Notes under the pieces: model-generated
Seen by the model: the letters and a program-made list of their open reading frames with translations, nothing else
The model's database searches: none
What the model was told of the DNA's origin: nothing
Program-made: the position numbers and the translations under genes
From: Polyangiaceae bacterium
GTDB lineage: Bacteria; Myxococcota_A; Polyangia; Polyangiales; Polyangiaceae
Length of the DNA: 64,000 nt
NCBI GenBank assembly: GCA_041389725.1
Contig: JAWKRG010000002.1
Coordinates: 1,240,001 to 1,304,000, forward strand
Direction: 5' to 3'
In this document: in pieces, positions 61,001 to 64,000 of the stretch
Layout: the number at the start of each line of letters is the position of its first letter
Position numbering within the stretch: position 1 is the stretch's first letter

Positions 61001-61106
61001 CGGCTTTCCGCCGGAGGCGAGCTGCGCTGACAGCGTTCCCCCGAAGGCGAGCGACTCTGTCGGCGTTCCTCCGGAGGCGAGCTGCTCTGGCGGCCTATTC
61101 TCCGAT
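60987..61106. repeat. 30-bp tandem repeat, four units, seeded at a stop codon
   Basis: Units start at 60987, 61017, 61047 and 61077, each beginning GCGAGC and containing a TTC-CC-G core; divergence is about 15-25% between units. The first unit holds the last four codons and stop of the luxC-like gene. There is no spacer, so it is not a CRISPR array. Confidence 0.85.
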
Positions 61107-61210
61107 ACACCGTCAGATCGGTGCGCACCCGGCGTTTTGACGTAGTCCGAAAGTGCAAACCGGGATCTCTCGCGTCCACGCGCTATACTGACGCTCTGGA
61201 GGGCATGGCC

Positions 61211-62011
61211 ATGCGTACTTTCTTGATCTCGATGACGACCCTCGCCGCTTCGATCGCTCTGTCGGCGGGTTGCGGGGGTAGCTCCGAGGACGGCGGCAAT
61301 ACTGGCGGAAGCGCGGGTAGCGGTGCAACCGGCGGCGGCAGCAGCGGCGCGAGTGGCAGTGGCGGCGCGAGCGGGAGCAGCGGCGCGAGCGGAAGCGGCG
61401 GCACCAGCGGCAGCAGCGGCGCGAGCGGTGGCGGAGGCATCAGTGGCTCTGGTGGCAGCAGCGGCGCGGGCGGCAGCGGCGGCGCGAGCCCCGGCCCCGA
61501 GTGCGTCCAAGCCAGCGACTGCAAGGGCTTCCAGGACTGTTGCTCGTGCATGGCCGTGCCGAACAGCGTCAACCCGCCGGGCTGCGACGCGGCGTGCACG
61601 GACGAAAAGTGCAAGGTCCTCGGCGTCGACGTGAACAAGGTGGAGTGCATCGCCGGCCGCTGCGTCATGGCTTTCGACTGCGACACCAGCAAAGTGACCT
61701 GCAAGATGGCGGAGCCGCAGTGCGCCGCGGGAATGACACCCCAGGTGAAGGGCAACTGCTACACCGGTGAGTGCGTCGACGCATCCCAGTGCGCATCGGT
61801 TCCCCAGTGCTCGCGATGCGCAAACGACGAAGCCTGCAGCGTGTATCAGACTCAGCTTGGCCCGCAGAACCACTGCGTCTCGGTACCCACGGACTGCAAC
61901 GGCGACGCCACCTGCGCCTGCCTCGGCCCCACCACCTGCGTCAACGGCTTCAACAGCTGCGGAAACATGTCCGGCATCAAAGGCGTGACCTGCGACTGCC
62001 CCGTCTGTTGA
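61211..62011 (+). CDS. Gly/Ser-rich lipoprotein with Cys-rich C-terminal domain
   Basis: 266 residues; GGAGGG eight bases before ATG 61211 decides the start over ATG 61205. Signal ISMTTLAASIALSAGC, then about 75 residues of GASGSGG/GASGGGG repeats, then a domain with some 24 cysteines (CVQASDCKGFQDCCSCMAVP, CDAACTDEKCKVL, CIAGRCVMAFDC, CSRCANDEACSVY, CACLGPTTC). The pattern of paired cysteines suggests small disulphide knots, common in exported myxobacterial proteins. Function unknown. Downstream lies a palindromic repeat. Confidence 0.8.
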   Translation: MRTFLISMTTLAASIALSAGCGGSSEDGGNTGGSAGSGATGGGSSGASGSGGASGSSGASGSGGTSGSSGASGGGGISGSGGSSGAGGSGGASPGPECVQASDCKGFQDCCSCMAVPNSVNPPGCDAACTDEKCKVLGVDVNKVECIAGRCVMAFDCDTSKVTCKMAEPQCAAGMTPQVKGNCYTGECVDASQCASVPQCSRCANDEACSVYQTQLGPQNHCVSVPTDCNGDATCACLGPTTCVNGFNSCGNMSGIKGVTCDCPVC

Positions 62012-62022
62012 TTTGGGTCTAA

Positions 62023-62193
62023 GAGCAGATCTCAAAACCTCCCGTCGCCGGACGGCCGATCCATCCGCGCTGGCGTCGTTGCTTGCTGCGGGGCCCTCCT
62101 CACGTATTTCAATACGCTCCGGGCGCTCCTCGCTCGCGCCTCGCCAGCTCGGCGCCTCGACCGCCCAGCTCGGTCCAGTTTTGAGATCTGCTC
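62023..62193. repeat. Palindromic intergenic repeat with 16-bp inverted ends
   Basis: GAGCAGATCTCAAAAC at 62023-62038 is repeated inverted at 62178-62193, enclosing 139 bp with short internal dyads such as ATTTCAAT. The layout, following a stop codon by 11 bp, is that of a MITE- or REP-like repeat. Other genomic copies cannot be seen here. Confidence 0.75.
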
Positions 62194-62237
62194 TCAACGC
62201 GCCGCAGCGCGGGACACTAATCCCGCGCTGCACAGGC

Positions 62238-62855
62238 TCACTTTCGTTTCACGACCATTCCACCAACGACCGTTTCGCCTGCGGCATTGCTGTCGAACTC
62301 CACTTCCAGCCCTGGGAAGTGCCAGACTTTGATGCGGCCGAATTCTGGGTCATCTCGCGCCTCCGTGCGCTGTGGCCTTGGCAAATCGTGTGGCAGCCAA
62401 CTGAAGGGCTTGCCCAGCACGATGTGGGTGTCGCTGACCCAGGGCGCGTTTTGCTCCGGGATCTGCGGCCAGCGCCCGGTGCGATGAACTCGGATGCGGC
62501 TGGCGCGACCTTCGGCGTCGAAGAAGACATCGGTCCCCTTGTTGATGGAACGGCAGGGGCCCTCGTCCGGACAGCCGAGCTGCTGACGGGTGAAGCCCAA
62601 GCAGTATCGCCCAATGCCGTCGCCTGCGACGACGGGGTATTCCCTCAGGCCAAAGCATCTCGTCACATTCTTGGGCCCAACTACTATGTCGCGTGACCGG
62701 CAGCTGGGCTCGCTAAGGTCGATCTTGAACGTGGGCGCCGGTGCAAGCGGAACCCTTCGCGGCGGACCTGTGCGACGCTTCGAAGGTTGCTCGCAAGCAT
62801 CCAGCATCCCAATCACGCAGAGCAGGACAAGAAGTCGCACTCCTGGGGTCTTCAT
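62238..62855 (-). CDS. Small lipoprotein of unknown function
   Basis: 205 residues from ATG 62855; upstream in-frame sequence to 63422 is not signal-like. Signal GVRLLVLLCVIGMLDAC. The mature part has three Cys pairs (CRSRDIVV, CFGLREY, YCLGF, CPDEGPCRSI) and strands such as TDVFFDAEGRASRIRVH and RIKVWHFPGLEVEFDSN. No family recognised. The 3' end approaches the palindromic repeat at 62023-62193, and the gap 62856-63127 upstream shows no gene. Confidence 0.65.
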   Translation of the reverse strand: MKTPGVRLLVLLCVIGMLDACEQPSKRRTGPPRRVPLAPAPTFKIDLSEPSCRSRDIVVGPKNVTRCFGLREYPVVAGDGIGRYCLGFTRQQLGCPDEGPCRSINKGTDVFFDAEGRASRIRVHRTGRWPQIPEQNAPWVSDTHIVLGKPFSWLPHDLPRPQRTEARDDPEFGRIKVWHFPGLEVEFDSNAAGETVVGGMVVKRK

Positions 62856-63127
62856 CACCCTCCCAAGAGTCCATGATGTACGACATCGCTGCCCCGGGCA
62901 AACTCGCGCAGGCGCCGCGCGGATCGAATTGGAGCGGCTCAACGCGATTCGTGCTGCGTCCGTGATCCGAGACCCCTTGCTCTCTTGCACCGAAACTACC
63001 CCTGAGCAGGCGCCCGATGGGCACCTTCGGCGCATCTGCGCAAGCACTTCGCGAGTGCGCGACCCGCAAACTGCAGAGGCTGTGGCCACGCGTTGTCTTC
63101 GTGGCCCCTTCGCACTAGCGTGCTCCG

Positions 63128-64000
63128 ATGCGGCTTGGGGAACGAAGCTGGCATTGGCGCGGGTTGCTGGGGGTTGTCGCCGCCGTCGTCGTCGTTTTCG
63201 TCGGTTCACGCATTCCGCTTCCGGGGTTCGACGACTTTGCGGTGCAGCAACTGAGACGACAATCCCAGTGGCTACCACCGGCGTCCACGAGCGTCCTGGC
63301 CCTCGGTATTCTGCCCGCAACGTCGGCGTACCTGCTCGTCGAGTTGATCGCAGTGCTGTTGCCTCGCCTCCGCGCGGCACGCCACCAGGCAAAAGTGCGC
63401 AAACGCTTGACTCGCGCGGCACGTCTCCTCACCGTCGCCTTGGCAGCGCTGCAAGCAGCGAGCGTCGCCATGTACGCAAGCAGCATCGAACTGCTGCAGG
63501 GGTCGCCCTGGCTCGTCGTAGTCACTCTGACTGGCGGCGCGTGCGCGCTACTGCTCCTGGCCGAAGCCATCACTCGCCATGGTTTGGTCAACGGCTTCGT
63601 CCTGCTGCTGGCTTTGGACGGGCTGCTGCGTGTTGGTCAGCTCAACGCGAGCACGGCAGAGCTTTCGCCTGGGGTCGCAGTGGCGCTGGGCGGCGCCGCC
63701 GTTCTTCTGATCGTGGCACTCACAGCGCTGTGTGCTGGGGTGGTAGTGCCCGTTTCGTGCAGTCCCAGGGGCGGCGCCTCGGCCAGGCCCTATCGTTCGA
63801 CGACGCCGGACACGGAACTGCTCGGGCTGGCAGCTCCCCCGAGTGGCGTGTTTCCGCTGACGGCCGCGCCTGCGCTGTTCATCGCGCTGGGGTCGCTCAC
63901 GCTACCTGCGGGTCTGCTCGGACGACTCGACACGCCCCTGGGCCGGGTGGGAGTCACGCTCGCGATTTCGATCGCCATGGGCTATCTGCTCAGCTCTGTA
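63128..64000 (+). CDS. Divergent SecY-like membrane protein (3' end beyond window)
   Basis: 291 codons from ATG 63128, open to the right edge. The start (LLGVVAAVVVVFVGSRIPLPGF, then SVLALGILPATSAYLLVELIAVLLP) mirrors SecY, where the first helix ends in RIPxPG and a second block reads SIFALGIMPYISASIIIQL. Further helices follow, with weaker similarity (LTRAARLLTVALAALQAASVAM, GFVLLLALDGLLRVG, LGGAAVLLIVALTAL). It lacks typical TGG and ribosome-loop motifs in the visible part. So it is either a SecY paralogue for accessory export or a relative that lost translocon function. No secE or ribosomal genes are near. Confidence 0.6.
   Translation, partial: MRLGERSWHWRGLLGVVAAVVVVFVGSRIPLPGFDDFAVQQLRRQSQWLPPASTSVLALGILPATSAYLLVELIAVLLPRLRAARHQAKVRKRLTRAARLLTVALAALQAASVAMYASSIELLQGSPWLVVVTLTGGACALLLLAEAITRHGLVNGFVLLLALDGLLRVGQLNASTAELSPGVAVALGGAAVLLIVALTALCAGVVVPVSCSPRGGASARPYRSTTPDTELLGLAAPPSGVFPLTAAPALFIALGSLTLPAGLLGRLDTPLGRVGVTLAISIAMGYLLSSV

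Noticed and set aside
60987..61106. CRISPR-like array after the luxC-like gene
   Set aside because: Units are contiguous with no spacers and diverge from each other.

Overview
The window is a GC-rich chromosomal stretch from a deltaproteobacterial-type predator or saprophyte, most likely Myxococcota (Polyangia-like). The evidence is very high GC, a large set of Sec/lipobox lipoproteins with Gly/Ser/Ala-rich linkers and Cys-rich or MopE-like tails, REC-cyclase, FHA-GGDEF and CheB signalling proteins, and no rRNA or tRNA genes. This placement is inference from style, not from a marker gene.

Layout. 1-3300: the end of a sugar ABC ATPase gene running off the left edge, then a tetR - SAM methyltransferase - HgcAB-like fusion operon with a perfect TetR-type operator. 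3300-12000: a methyltransferase, then a putative carbohydrate locus in which a large lipoprotein hydrolase/epimerase candidate is divergent from a complete RbsB-A-C-type sugar ABC transporter, followed by a beta-helix lipoprotein. 12000-20500: mostly lipoproteins of unknown role (one M23 peptidase, one with a possible CYTH-like segment), a DUF4287/SRPBCC protein and a second TetR. 20800-26300: a signalling cluster (REC-REC-adenylate cyclase, CheB) and a membrane-anchored MutS-family ATPase. 26300-32850: a repeat-rich, decaying accessory region with an Rpn-family nuclease and a 2.6-kb serine-recombinase element inserted cleanly inside a DUF559 gene.

32850-54000 is the outstanding region. A long minus-strand operon encodes a formylglycine-enzyme-like (SUMF1) lipoprotein, a 2268-residue lipoprotein with coiled coils and a Tc-toxin-like C-terminus, a 601-residue Gly-rich lipoprotein, a 2555-residue exported SpvB/TcdB/Rhs protein ending in a variable domain with an HEAGH zinc-protease motif, and a lipoprotein overlapping the toxin end that could be its immunity protein. 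The head of the operon (SUMF1 gene, leader and first codons of the giant lipoprotein) is duplicated, with divergence focused on about 140 bp at the SUMF1 3' end, and an OmpR-type regulator sits upstream. It looks like a surface-anchored, Tc-like toxin system.

54000-64000: a second Rpn nuclease, YceI, FHA-GGDEF, an aminotransferase - LuxE - LuxC cassette that could convert carboxylic acids to amines, more lipoproteins, a palindromic intergenic repeat and the start of a divergent SecY-like protein cut by the right edge.
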